From positions 3,793,501 through 3,857,500 of the forward strand of contig NZ_CP080414.1 in the NCBI RefSeq assembly GCF_019457615.1: a stretch of DNA of 64,000 bases, given 5' to 3'. The notes under the pieces were generated by a model. It did no database searches. It was not told the DNA's origin and saw only the letters and a list, made by a program, of their open reading frames with translations. Positions 25,505 to 34,260 of the stretch are shown here, piece by piece. Position 1 is the stretch's first letter. Every line of letters starts with the position of its first letter. The position numbers and the translations under genes are program-made. Origin of the DNA: Shewanella zhangzhouensis (lineage in GTDB: Bacteria > Pseudomonadota > Gammaproteobacteria > Enterobacterales > Shewanellaceae).

Positions 25505-27931
25505 TTATTTCTTTCTCTTAACTCGTTTGGCGGCCTTGGGCTTGGCTTCTGCCGCCTTTTTGGATTTCTTACCGTCTTTGGCCTTGGCATCTCTTTTTTT
25601 GGTCTCTGAGCCACCCAATTTGCCACCGGCCAACTGGCTGCGTACGCTGCCGCCTTTACCCGCCTTGCCGTTACCTGTACGGGCACCTTCAAGATTGGCT
25701 CTGTCCCGGGCGGTCATCGGCTTCTTGCCGGCCTTTTTGCGGCCTGGTCGCTCACCTTCCATCTGCAAATCAATCTGTCTATCGTCCAGATTGACCGAGG
25801 CAACTTTCACCGCAACAGGATCGCCTATCTGATATATCTGACCGGAGTTTTCACCAATCAGACGCTGACGCTGCGGGTCGTACTGGAAGTAATCGCTTCC
25901 CAGGCTGGAGATATGCACCAGACCATCGATAAAGAGCTCATCCAGACGCACAAACAGACCGAAACTGGTCACAGAGGCAATCACGCCACTGAAGCTGTCA
26001 CCCACGTGGTCCTGCATAAACTCGCACTTAAGCCAGTCGGATACATCACGGGTCGCTTCATCGGCGCGGCGCTCGGTATTGGAGCACTCTTCACCGAGGA
26101 GATCCAGCTCCTCAATCTGATAGTGATAGCCACCATCGGCGGTCCACTTCTCACTGGCTTCACCCTGCTCTTTGGCGAGCAGATAACGGATAACCCTGTG
26201 CAGCACCAAGTCGGGATAGCGGCGGATGGGCGAGGTAAAGTGGCTGTAGGCTTCCAGCGCCAGACCAAAGTGACCTTCGTTATCCGGGGTATAAACGGCC
26301 TGACGCATGGAGCGCAGCAGCATTACCTGGATCAGTTCGGCGTCAGGCCTGCCTTCGACCTGTGCCATCAGCGCCTGATAATCGGCTGGCTCGGGCTCGA
26401 GACCACCGGTCATGGACAAACCGCGCTCGGCGAGGAAGTCTTTAAATTGCGTCAGTTTTTGCTCAGACGGCTTCTCGTGCACCCGGTAAAGCACATGTCC
26501 TTTGTGTTTAATCACAAACTTGGCGGCCGCCACGTTGGCCAAAATCATACACTCTTCAATGATCTTGTGGGCCTGATTACGGGCGCGGGGCACTATGCGG
26601 TCAATCTTGCGCTGCTCATTGAAAATAAACTGGGTTTCCAGAGTCTCAAAGGCAATGGCGCCGCGGCTTGCTCGCTGCTCATCCAGACACAGATACAGCT
26701 CCTGCAACACCTGAAGATGCGGAAACAAGGCTTTGTGCTCGTCCTTCACCTCGCCGCCTTCCAGCATGGCCGCCACCTGGGTATAGGTGAAGCGGGCATG
26801 GGAGTGCATCACCGCCGGATAGAACTTGTAACCCGACAGCCCCCCCTTGGCGGAGATGGTCATCTCAGCCACCATACAGAGGCGATCAACACCCGGATTC
26901 AATGAGCACAAGCCGTTGGAGAGCTTCTCCGGCAGCATGGGGATCACCTGAGACGGGAAGTACACCGAGTTACCCCGGGCGCGTGCTTCTTTATCCAGTG
27001 CCGAATCGGTGCGCACATAATGGCTCACATCGGCGATGGCAACCCACAGGCGCCAGCCGCCACCACGCTTACGCTCGGCATACACGGCATCGTCAAAATC
27101 GCGGGCATCTTCACCGTCGATGGTGACCAGCGGCAGTTCACGCAGATCGACCCTGCCTTCCTTGTCTTCATCGGTCACATAGTCCGGAATGCGGCGCAGT
27201 TTCTTGTCAATCACCGCTGACCATTGGTGTGGCAGGTCATAATTGCGAAGGGCAATTTCAATTTCCATCCCAGGTGCCATCTGCTTACCCAGAACTTCGG
27301 TCACCTTGCCACCGGCACGCACGTAGCGCCCCGGACGGCGGGTGAGTTCAATCACCACCACATCGCCATGACGGGCGCCATTTTTATCTTCGTTGGCAAT
27401 CAGGATCTCATGGGGGATACGCTTATCATCGGCCACCACAAAGGCCATACCGGCATCAACATAGAAGCGACCCACCAGGGCAGCACTGCGCTCTGACAAG
27501 AGCCTGACGATGCGGGCATCGCGGCGACCACGGCGGTCGACGCCGGCTTTTTGCGCCAGCACCTTATCACCATGGAAGTAGAGCTGCATATCGCGCTCGT
27601 TGATAAAGAGGTCGTCGCCGCCGTTATCGGGGCGGAAAAAGCCAAAGCCATCTTTGTGGCCAAGGACAGTACCACTCATCAAGTCCATGCGTTCGGGCAG
27701 TCCGTAACATTGACCACGGGTAAACACCAGCTCACCATCACGCTCCATGGCGCGCAGTCGGCGGCGCAGGGCTTCCAGGCGCTCTTCATCATGGATTTTC
27801 AGGGCCTCGGCAATACGGTCGCGAGGCTGAGGAGAAGTTTGAGACCTCAAATATTCGAGGATAAATTCCCGGCTGGGGATGGGGTTGTCGTATTTTTCCT
27901 GTTCACGCTCAAAATGCGGATCGTTAATCAT
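25505..27931 (-). CDS. rnr: ribonuclease R
   Basis: RNase R is a 3'-5' exoribonuclease able to degrade structured RNA. The 808-residue product has an N-terminal helix-turn-helix (about 20-85), two cold-shock domains (about 85-240), and an RNB catalytic domain with TIDGEDARDFDDAVYAE holding the metal-binding Asp residues near 275-285. An S1 domain follows at about 645-730 (FSGVIASVTSFGLFVRLDEL), then a Lys-rich basic tail of some 70 residues. It is downstream of motX and immediately upstream of rlmB. Confidence 0.97.
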   Translation of the reverse strand: MINDPHFEREQEKYDNPIPSREFILEYLRSQTSPQPRDRIAEALKIHDEERLEALRRRLRAMERDGELVFTRGQCYGLPERMDLMSGTVLGHKDGFGFFRPDNGGDDLFINERDMQLYFHGDKVLAQKAGVDRRGRRDARIVRLLSERSAALVGRFYVDAGMAFVVADDKRIPHEILIANEDKNGARHGDVVVIELTRRPGRYVRAGGKVTEVLGKQMAPGMEIEIALRNYDLPHQWSAVIDKKLRRIPDYVTDEDKEGRVDLRELPLVTIDGEDARDFDDAVYAERKRGGGWRLWVAIADVSHYVRTDSALDKEARARGNSVYFPSQVIPMLPEKLSNGLCSLNPGVDRLCMVAEMTISAKGGLSGYKFYPAVMHSHARFTYTQVAAMLEGGEVKDEHKALFPHLQVLQELYLCLDEQRASRGAIAFETLETQFIFNEQRKIDRIVPRARNQAHKIIEECMILANVAAAKFVIKHKGHVLYRVHEKPSEQKLTQFKDFLAERGLSMTGGLEPEPADYQALMAQVEGRPDAELIQVMLLRSMRQAVYTPDNEGHFGLALEAYSHFTSPIRRYPDLVLHRVIRYLLAKEQGEASEKWTADGGYHYQIEELDLLGEECSNTERRADEATRDVSDWLKCEFMQDHVGDSFSGVIASVTSFGLFVRLDELFIDGLVHISSLGSDYFQYDPQRQRLIGENSGQIYQIGDPVAVKVASVNLDDRQIDLQMEGERPGRKKAGKKPMTARDRANLEGARTGNGKAGKGGSVRSQLAGGKLGGSETKKRDAKAKDGKKSKKAAEAKPKAAKRVKRKK

Positions 27932-27970
27932 TCAGTTTCCATTGAGTTCACCCAGGCCCCTGCCCGGGTG

Positions 27971-28585
27971 TCAGTAATTCCAAAGATGCTCACCCCGGGC
28001 TCTGGCCACGGCGCTGGCGGGCATCATAGATTCGAGTTTTTGCAGCAGTCCCCAGGCTTGATCTTTGGTTTTTTGATCATTAAACGCCTCGTTATACAGC
28101 CAATGGTAGGCCATCTCGTAGTCTCTGGGACTGCCAAAACCCTCGTTGTAAAGACGCACCAGCATCATGCGCGCCTTTTGGTCGCCGTTGGCGGCGGCGG
28201 GGTACAGATATTGTACCGATCTGTGCTTGTTTTTAAGCACATACTTGCCATCTTCATAATAGCGGGCCACTTGCAACATGGCCTCTGTGCTGCCCTGTCC
28301 GGCAGCGTCTTTCAGCAACTGCAGCCCACGGGGTACATCCTTTTTGATGCATACTCCATGGATAAACATCTCCCCCCATAAAAACTGGTAGAGGGGCTGC
28401 TTGAGTACCTCGGCATGGGCTTCGATGTCCTGCACCAGTTGGCAGTCGTCCTGTTTTACCCGCACCAAATGCTGTTCACTGCGAATGAGTGACAACAGTT
28501 GCTCCTGAGTGTAGACATCTACGGCCTCGGTGGCCATCAGAGCCGGTGAAACTATCATTAACAAGACTGAGGAAAGGCGCAACAT
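27971..28585 (-). CDS. motX: sodium-driven flagellar motor protein MotX
   Basis: MotX is part of the periplasmic T-ring that, with MotY, holds PomAB stators in sodium-driven polar flagella. The 204-residue product has a signal peptide (LLMIVSPALMA), the family Cys in DDCQLVQDIEAHAEV and in GVCIKKDV, and Sel1-type repeats (GSTEAMLQVARYYEDGKY, GDQKARMMLVRLYNEGFGSP, YHWLYNEA). It resembles Vibrio MotX across the length. Its position beside rnr and purA fits Shewanella. This implies a polar flagellum with a sodium-type motor. Confidence 0.88.
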   Translation of the reverse strand: MLRLSSVLLMIVSPALMATEAVDVYTQEQLLSLIRSEQHLVRVKQDDCQLVQDIEAHAEVLKQPLYQFLWGEMFIHGVCIKKDVPRGLQLLKDAAGQGSTEAMLQVARYYEDGKYVLKNKHRSVQYLYPAAANGDQKARMMLVRLYNEGFGSPRDYEMAYHWLYNEAFNDQKTKDQAWGLLQKLESMMPASAVARARGEHLWNY

Positions 28586-28669
28586 AAGGAAATCCCGAGG
28601 ACTGGCGAATAACCAATTTATCGGCAGTATAACTCAAATCTTGAGCCTGTCCCCTTAAGAGACAGACAT

Positions 28670-28693
28670 AAAAAAGGCCGCTAATCGCGGCCT
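28670..28693 (-). terminator. rho-independent terminator of purA
   Basis: GGCCGC (28676-28681) and GCGGCC (28687-28692) with a five-base loop; on the minus strand it ends in a T-run of six. It lies ten bases after the purA stop. Confidence 0.88.
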
Positions 28694-28702
28694 CTTACTA
28701 CA

Positions 28703-29998
28703 TCAGTTAAACGGACTGACCCGGATAAAGGTCTCGTTTCTGTCCGGACCGGTAGAGATGATGTCGATTGGTGTCTCTAAAATCTCTTCGATACGTTTGA
28801 TGTAATTAACGGCCGCCTGTGGCAGCTGATCCATGGAAGTCACACCGAAGGTGTTCTCGCTCCAACCTGGCAGGGTTTCATAAACTGGGGTCACCAACTC
28901 ATAACCTTCAGCGGCAAGAGGAGTTACTGTGGTTACAGTGCCATCTGGCTGCTGATAACCCACACAGATCTTCACTTCTTTCAGGCCGTCCAGTACGTCC
29001 AACTTGGTCAGACAGATACCGGTCAGACTGTTGATCTGGATAGCACGCTTCATGGCAACGGCATCGAGCCAACCTGGACGACGCTTACGGCCAGTGGTGG
29101 CACCAAACTCGTGGCCCTTGGTACCCAGATGGTCACCAATTTCACACTCGAGTTCAGTAGGGAAAGGACCGGCACCCACGCGAGTGGTGTAGGCCTTCAT
29201 GATACCCAGCACATAGTCCAGATGACATGGACCAAAACCGCTTCCGGTTGCAACGCCGCCGGCAGTGGTGTTTGACGAAGTCACAAACGGATAAGTACCG
29301 TGGTCGATGTCCAGCAGTGTACCCTGAGCGCCTTCGAACAGAATGTTTTCACCGGCTTTGCGGGCCTGATCCAGCAATTCGGTCACGTCAACACACATGG
29401 ACTTGAGGTAATCCGCCAGTGCCAGTGCATCGTCGAGGGTTGTCTGGTAGTCAACGGCTTCGGCGCCATAGTACTCAGTCAGCATGAAGTTGTGATACTT
29501 CATCACTTCTTTGAGTTTCTCAGCGAAGAGCTCAGCATTGAACAGATCACCCACGCGCAGACCGCGACGTGAAACCTTGTCCTCATAGGCGGGGCCAATA
29601 CCACGACCAGTGGTACCGATAGCCTTATTGCCACGCGCCTTTTCACGGGCGATATCCACTGCACAGTGGAACGGCAGGATAAGCGGACAAGCTTCGGAGA
29701 TCAGCAGGCGATCTTCAACGGGTACGCCACGCTCTTTGAGCATGCTGATTTCTTTCATCAGCGCGTCTGGAGCCAGCACAACACCGTTACCGATAATGCA
29801 TTTCACATTATCGCGCAGGATGCCTGAAGGGATCAGATGGAGAACGGTTTTAACACCATCGATTACCAGAGTGTGACCAGCGTTGTGGCCGCCCTGATAA
29901 CGAACTACGTATTTTGCCTGTTCAGTGAGAAGGTCGACAATCTTACCTTTTCCCTCGTCACCCCATTGGGTGCCGAGAACAACTACGTTTTTGCCCAT
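28703..29998 (-). CDS. purA: adenylosuccinate synthetase
   Basis: PurA joins IMP and aspartate using GTP, the first committed step to AMP. The 431-residue product has the N-terminal loop VVVLGTQWGDEGKGKIVD, with the catalytic Asp, VRYQGGHNAGHT with the catalytic His, GTTGRGIGPAYEDK near 127, the Arg loop STTAGGV-type segment SNTTAGGVATGSGFGP, and GFGATTGRKRR in the form HEFGATTGRKRRPGWLDA. The ATG at 29998 gives the standard MGKNVVVLG start; the frame is open four codons more. It is a single gene with its own terminator. Confidence 0.98.
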   Translation of the reverse strand: MGKNVVVLGTQWGDEGKGKIVDLLTEQAKYVVRYQGGHNAGHTLVIDGVKTVLHLIPSGILRDNVKCIIGNGVVLAPDALMKEISMLKERGVPVEDRLLISEACPLILPFHCAVDIAREKARGNKAIGTTGRGIGPAYEDKVSRRGLRVGDLFNAELFAEKLKEVMKYHNFMLTEYYGAEAVDYQTTLDDALALADYLKSMCVDVTELLDQARKAGENILFEGAQGTLLDIDHGTYPFVTSSNTTAGGVATGSGFGPCHLDYVLGIMKAYTTRVGAGPFPTELECEIGDHLGTKGHEFGATTGRKRRPGWLDAVAMKRAIQINSLTGICLTKLDVLDGLKEVKICVGYQQPDGTVTTVTPLAAEGYELVTPVYETLPGWSENTFGVTSMDQLPQAAVNYIKRIEEILETPIDIISTGPDRNETFIRVSPFN

Positions 29999-30010
29999 TG
30001 TTTGCTGCAA

Positions 30011-30300
30011 GGTTGCGGTTAAAGCAGAATTTTAGCAGATTTCAGGGGGGGATGGGCAAGGGATTTATGAAAAAATAATCAATTGTTCCTTGAGGCCTTG
30101 GTGTTTTGATAATGACCTTAGCCATTCAACACATTGATAAGCAAACATTATTCTCTATTCAACACGTTCACACTCTGCAATGTCTGAGTCTTCCTAAATT
30201 CTGGCTGGCACGACCGCGTTTTTACATTCCCGTTACTTTAATTTGGTCAAAAACAGCCATTTCTACTGGATTTAACTGACGTAAATAACCGACAGATAAT
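30011..30300. other. intergenic stretch upstream of purA without a recognised gene
   Basis: The 336 bases between purA and rpsI hold the purA upstream region on the minus strand and, at the right end, the rpsI terminator. The middle is A/T-rich. I see no reading frame with a ribosome site and no tRNA-like fold. Confidence 0.6.
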
Positions 30301-30327
30301 AAAAAACCCGGCCAAAGCCGGGTTTTT
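30301..30327 (-). terminator. rho-independent terminator of rplM-rpsI
   Basis: CCCGGC (30306-30311), CAAA loop, GCCGGG (30316-30321), flanked by A-run and T-run. It is placed 20 bases beyond the rpsI stop. Confidence 0.92.
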
Positions 30328-30346
30328 TGCAGACTCGAAGCGAAAA

Positions 30347-30739
30347 TTAACGCTTGGAGAACTGTGGTCTACGACGTGCTTTGCGCAGACCCACTTTCTT
30401 ACGCTCAACCTGACGGGCATCACGGGTAACGAAACCAGCGGCACGCAGAGTAGGACGCAGAGACTCGTCCAGCTCCATCAGAGCGCGGGTGATACCGTGA
30501 CGGATGGCACCGGCTTGGCCAGTGATACCACCGCCCTTAACAGTCACATAGATGTCCAGCTTTTCAGTCATTTCAACCAGCTCGAGTGGCTGACGAACAA
30601 CCATACGAGCAGTCTCACGACCGAAGTAAACATCCAGAGGACGCTTGTTAACGATGATGTTACCGCTGCCTACTTTAGCGAATACGCGAGCGGTAGAAGT
30701 TTTGCGACGGCCAGTGCCGTAGTACTGAGTAGCAGCCAT
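30347..30739 (-). CDS. rpsI: 30S ribosomal protein S9
   Basis: S9 is a small-subunit protein whose C-terminal tail reaches the P-site tRNA. The 130-residue product opens AATQYYGTGRRKTSTARVF, contains GGGITGQAGAIRHGITRAL, and ends KKVGLRKARRRPQFSKR, the basic tail of the family. It follows rplM by 14 bases. Confidence 0.99.
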   Translation of the reverse strand: MAATQYYGTGRRKTSTARVFAKVGSGNIIVNKRPLDVYFGRETARMVVRQPLELVEMTEKLDIYVTVKGGGITGQAGAIRHGITRALMELDESLRPTLRAAGFVTRDARQVERKKVGLRKARRRPQFSKR

Positions 30740-30753
30740 TTACTTAATCCCGT

Positions 30754-31182
30754 TTAGATATCAAGAACTTGAGGTTGTTGTGCAGCGTGGTTGTGCTCGG
30801 CGCCAGCGTATACTTTCAGCTTGCGGAACATAGCACGACCCAGCGGGCCTTTTGGCAACATACCCTTGACTGCTTTCTCGATGATCATTTCTGGCTTGTG
30901 AGCCTGCAGCTTTTCAAAGTTGATTTCTTTGATGCCGCCTGGGAAACCAGAGTGAGAGTAGTACATCTTGCCTGCAGCTTTGTTGCCAGTCACGGTCACT
31001 TTCTCAGCATTGATAACGATGATGTAGTCACCGGTGTCAACGTGAGGAGTGTACTCAGGCTTGTGCTTACCGCGCAGACGGCTAGCAATTTCAGTAGCGA
31101 TGCGACCCAGAGTCTTACCTTCGGCGTCAACAACGTACCAGTCACGAGATACAGTTTCTGGCTTGGCAGTAAAAGTCTTCAT
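30754..31182 (-). CDS. rplM: 50S ribosomal protein L13
   Basis: L13 binds 23S rRNA early in assembly. The 142-residue product has RDWYVVDAEGKTLGRIATEI, PHVDTGDYIIVINAEKV, KMYYSHSGFPGGIK and AVKGMLPKGPLGRAMF, all family signatures. In E. coli, L13 represses its own mRNA through the leader; the 281-base region between zapE and rplM would hold such a leader here, but I could not confirm the fold. Confidence 0.99.
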   Translation of the reverse strand: MKTFTAKPETVSRDWYVVDAEGKTLGRIATEIASRLRGKHKPEYTPHVDTGDYIIVINAEKVTVTGNKAAGKMYYSHSGFPGGIKEINFEKLQAHKPEMIIEKAVKGMLPKGPLGRAMFRKLKVYAGAEHNHAAQQPQVLDI

Positions 31183-31463
31183 TATTACAAAAACCCAAAG
31201 TTAAATTCTGTCACACATATTATCCGAACCCCGGATAACACATTTGCCTTTTCCAGTACCCCTTCGAGTAGGGAAATCGGCTTTGATTTCCGCCTCTTCG
31301 GCGGAGGTAACGTGGGCAGGTCGCGAATTATATCCAAGGCTGGGTTAAAAATCACCTGCTTTTTCAAATCAAAATTAAAAAGATCGCGAGGATCCGGCGC
31401 TTGGCGCTTTACGAAGGTAGGATCGGGCAAGCCGTCTGCGCCCCCATCGCTCGCTTTTCTTTT

Positions 31464-32573
31464 CTAGGGCAGGTGCTCCAGCGCCAGGTAGTCATGTGAC
31501 TGCATTTCAATTAAGCGGGAACGGCAGCGGCGAAACTCAAAACTGAGAAGACCTTCGCTGTAGATATCTTCCAGGGCAACCTCAGCAGAAATGATGAGCT
31601 TCACGTGGCGCTCGTAAAACTCATCCACCAACGCCAGGAACCGGCGGGCAATATCATCACCGGTTTCCCTGGCACCCATCTGCTCGACGCCCGACAGCAA
31701 CACAGTGTGATAAAGCCTTGCCAGCTCCATATAGTCACGCTGACTGCGTGGCCCATCACACAGGGCACGGAAATCGGCCAGCAGCACGCCCTGAGCTTGC
31801 TTGCGAATGCTCAGCTGACGCCCTTCAACTTCAATGGGAGCAGTCTGTACTTCAGACTCCGGCGTCAGTTGGTCGAAATACTTAAGCAGGTTGGTCTCAG
31901 CCTGGGCATCCAGGGGAAAGTGGTAAATCTCGGCCTGCTCCAGCGTGCGCAGGCGATAGTCGATGCCTGAGTCTACATTCAGTACGGCGCAGTGGCGGTT
32001 AATCAGTGCTATCGCCGGCAAAAAGCGCGCACGCTGCAGCCCGTTGCGATACAGGTCATCGGGGATGATATTAGAGGTGGCAACCAGTACTACGCCTTCA
32101 TCAAACAGGGCTTCAAACAGGGTGCCAAGCAACATGGCGTCTGTGATATCCGAGACGAAAAACTCATCAAAACAAATCACCCGAACCTTGGCAGCCATCT
32201 CTTTGGCAATCACCACTAAAGGATCGCGGGTGCCCTTGAGACGATCGAGATCCAGATGTACCTGATGCATAAAACGGTGGAAGTGTGCCCTGAGCTTGGC
32301 GTCAAAGGGCAAGGCTTCGTAAAAGGTGTCCATCAGGTAGGTTTTACCACGGCCAACACCGCCCCACAGATAGAGCCCTCTGACATAGGGCTTTTTACCG
32401 AATCCCAATTTACTGCCAAGGCGACCTAAGAGCCCGACTGCCGGCGCACTGGCAATGAGCTCTTCGTACACCTTTTGCAACGCCTTTACCGCCTGCTCCT
32501 GGGCCGGGTCGTGGGAAAAGCCATCTTTTAACAAGTCCTGTTGATAATGCTGCCAGGGGGTCAGTTGTGACAC
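31464..32573 (-). CDS. zapE: cell division ATPase ZapE (AFG1-like)
   Basis: ZapE is a cytoplasmic AAA-type ATPase that affects FtsZ rings under stress in E. coli. The 369-residue product has Walker A LWGGVGRGKTYLMDTFY near residue 72, Walker B VICFDEFFVSDI near 132, sensor-like VATSNIIPDDLYRNGLQR near 165, and C-terminal FRRCRSRLIEMQS. All fit the AFG1/ZapE family. It is upstream of rplM on the same strand and divergent from degQ. Confidence 0.95.
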   Translation of the reverse strand: MSQLTPWQHYQQDLLKDGFSHDPAQEQAVKALQKVYEELIASAPAVGLLGRLGSKLGFGKKPYVRGLYLWGGVGRGKTYLMDTFYEALPFDAKLRAHFHRFMHQVHLDLDRLKGTRDPLVVIAKEMAAKVRVICFDEFFVSDITDAMLLGTLFEALFDEGVVLVATSNIIPDDLYRNGLQRARFLPAIALINRHCAVLNVDSGIDYRLRTLEQAEIYHFPLDAQAETNLLKYFDQLTPESEVQTAPIEVEGRQLSIRKQAQGVLLADFRALCDGPRSQRDYMELARLYHTVLLSGVEQMGARETGDDIARRFLALVDEFYERHVKLIISAEVALEDIYSEGLLSFEFRRCRSRLIEMQSHDYLALEHLP

Positions 32574-32724
32574 TTGAATTATTCTCTGGGGGACATATAT
32601 GAAATTGGGTGAATGTTAACATGCCGGGGCGACCAAGGTAATAGCCGAAGCACCCGACAAAAGTCGCCTGAATGCTCCTTCGAAAGAGCAGATGAAAGGC
32701 GTATTAACCTTTGTTAATCGTAAC

Positions 32725-32752
32725 GAACTTTGTTGTTACACCCGGGTCGGAA
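32725..32752 (+). promoter_or_regulatory. candidate sigma-E promoter of degQ
   Basis: GAACTT at 32725-32730 and TCGGAA at 32747-32752 are 16 bases apart, which matches the GGAACTT-N16-TCnnA pattern of sigma-E promoters. It lies 54 bases before the degQ start. The -10 is only a fair match, and the call is by eye. Confidence 0.35.
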
Positions 32753-32806
32753 GGGTTATACAAGTGCCAAGCCTGTCACTTTGAAACCGATCCCCGAATT
32801 GGAGCA

Positions 32807-34165
32807 ATGACTAAGATGAAAGCAAAACTCTCCCTCGTATCCGCCGCTATTTTAGGTGCGACCCTGACCCTCGGCACCCTACCCGCTTATGCTTCTTTGC
32901 CGGTAGCCGTTGACGGGCAGCAGCTGCCAAGCCTTGCGCCCATGTTGGAAAAAGCCACGCCGGCCGTGGTCTCGGTTGCCGTATCGGGTACCCATGTATC
33001 CAAGCAGCGCGTCCCCGATGTATTCCGCTATTTCTTCGGCCCCAATGCCCCCCAGGAGCAGGTACGTGAGCGTCCGTTTCGTGGCTTGGGCTCGGGCGTG
33101 ATTATCGACGCAGACAAGGGTTATATCGTCACCAATAACCACGTAATTGATGGCGCCGACACCATACAGATTGGTTTGCTCGATGGCCGCGAATTTGAAG
33201 CCAAGCTGATTGGCAGCGACAGTGAATCCGATATCGCGTTGCTTCAAATCAAGGCCGACAAGCTGACGGAGATTAAGTCGGCCGACTCAGATGCCATCCA
33301 TGTGGGTGACTTCGCCGTGGCCATCGGTAACCCCTTTGGTCTGGGCCAAACCGTGACCTCCGGCATAGTATCGGCCTTGGGCCGCAGTGGTCTGGGTATC
33401 GAAATGCTGGAGAACTTTATCCAAACCGACGCCGCCATCAACAGCGGTAACTCAGGCGGCGCACTGGTGAACCTGCGAGGAGAGCTGATTGGTATCAACA
33501 CCGCCATTGTTGCCCCCGGCGGCGGTAACGTGGGCATCGGTTTTGCAATTCCCGCCAACATGATGCATTCACTGGTGGATCAGATCATTGAACATGGTGA
33601 AGTGCGCCGCGGTGTGCTCGGCATCTCCGGCCGTGAGCTCGACAGTAAACTCGCCGAAGGCTTTGGTCTGGACTCCCAGCACGGCGCCTTTGTGAATGAA
33701 GTCATGCCGGACAGCGCCGCCGACGATGCAGGCATCAAGGCCGGTGACATTATCATCAGCGTTGATGGTCGCAAGATTAAGAGCTTCCAGGAACTGCGCG
33801 CCAAAATAGGCACGCTGGGCGCCGGTGCCAAGGTAGAGCTTGGCATTATTCGCGACGGCAAAAACAAGACCGTGAAGGTCACTCTGGGTGAAGCGTCCAA
33901 TCAAACGGCGTCCGCTGATGAGTTACACCCTCAGCTGGCCGGTGCGAATCTCGAAAGCACCTCTAAAGGGGTGGAAATCATGGAAGTACAGGAAGGCTCC
34001 CCCGCCGCCCTGAGCGGCCTTCGCAAGGGTGACATCATTGTGGGCGTCAATCGCACCGCTGTGAAAGACTTAAAAGAGCTCAGAGAACAGCTGAAAGAGC
34101 AGGATGGCGCTGCTGCCCTGAAAGTGCTGCGCGGAAAGAGCATCCGTTACCTCGTGTTGAGATAA
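32807..34165 (+). CDS. degQ: periplasmic serine endoprotease DegQ
   Basis: DegQ degrades or refolds damaged envelope proteins. The 452-residue product has a signal peptide (TLGTLPAYA). The trypsin-like domain has His in VTNNHVIDGAD near 107, Asp in SESDIALLQI near 137 and Ser in NSGNSGGALVN near 212. Two PDZ domains follow (about 260-350 and 365-450), as in DegP/DegQ and unlike DegS. GGAG lies three bases before the ATG at 32807 and twelve before another ATG at 32816, so either may be used. degS follows, after a terminator. Confidence 0.96.
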   Translation: MTKMKAKLSLVSAAILGATLTLGTLPAYASLPVAVDGQQLPSLAPMLEKATPAVVSVAVSGTHVSKQRVPDVFRYFFGPNAPQEQVRERPFRGLGSGVIIDADKGYIVTNNHVIDGADTIQIGLLDGREFEAKLIGSDSESDIALLQIKADKLTEIKSADSDAIHVGDFAVAIGNPFGLGQTVTSGIVSALGRSGLGIEMLENFIQTDAAINSGNSGGALVNLRGELIGINTAIVAPGGGNVGIGFAIPANMMHSLVDQIIEHGEVRRGVLGISGRELDSKLAEGFGLDSQHGAFVNEVMPDSAADDAGIKAGDIIISVDGRKIKSFQELRAKIGTLGAGAKVELGIIRDGKNKTVKVTLGEASNQTASADELHPQLAGANLESTSKGVEIMEVQEGSPAALSGLRKGDIIVGVNRTAVKDLKELREQLKEQDGAAALKVLRGKSIRYLVLR

Positions 34166-34180
34166 GCCACGTCCCCGGTC

Positions 34181-34213
34181 ATAAGCCCAGCCTCCCGCTG
34201 GGCTTATTGTTTT
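34181..34213 (+). terminator. rho-independent terminator between degQ and degS
   Basis: ATAAGCCCAGC (34181-34191) pairs with GCTGGGCTTAT (34197-34207); the downstream T-run is short and broken (TGTTTT). It may be partial, allowing some reading into degS. Confidence 0.75.
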
Positions 34214-34260
34214 GAAACGTGATAATCTAGTTCAACTTTTTTACAATTCGAATCACCCCA

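Noticed and set aside
25913..26905. A 330-codon open frame on the plus strand
   Set aside because: It is antisense to the RNB domain of rnr and shows no family features.
31185..31430. An 81-codon minus-strand frame just upstream of rplM
   Set aside because: It has no ribosome site, an odd Pro/Lys-rich composition, and occupies the expected L13 leader.
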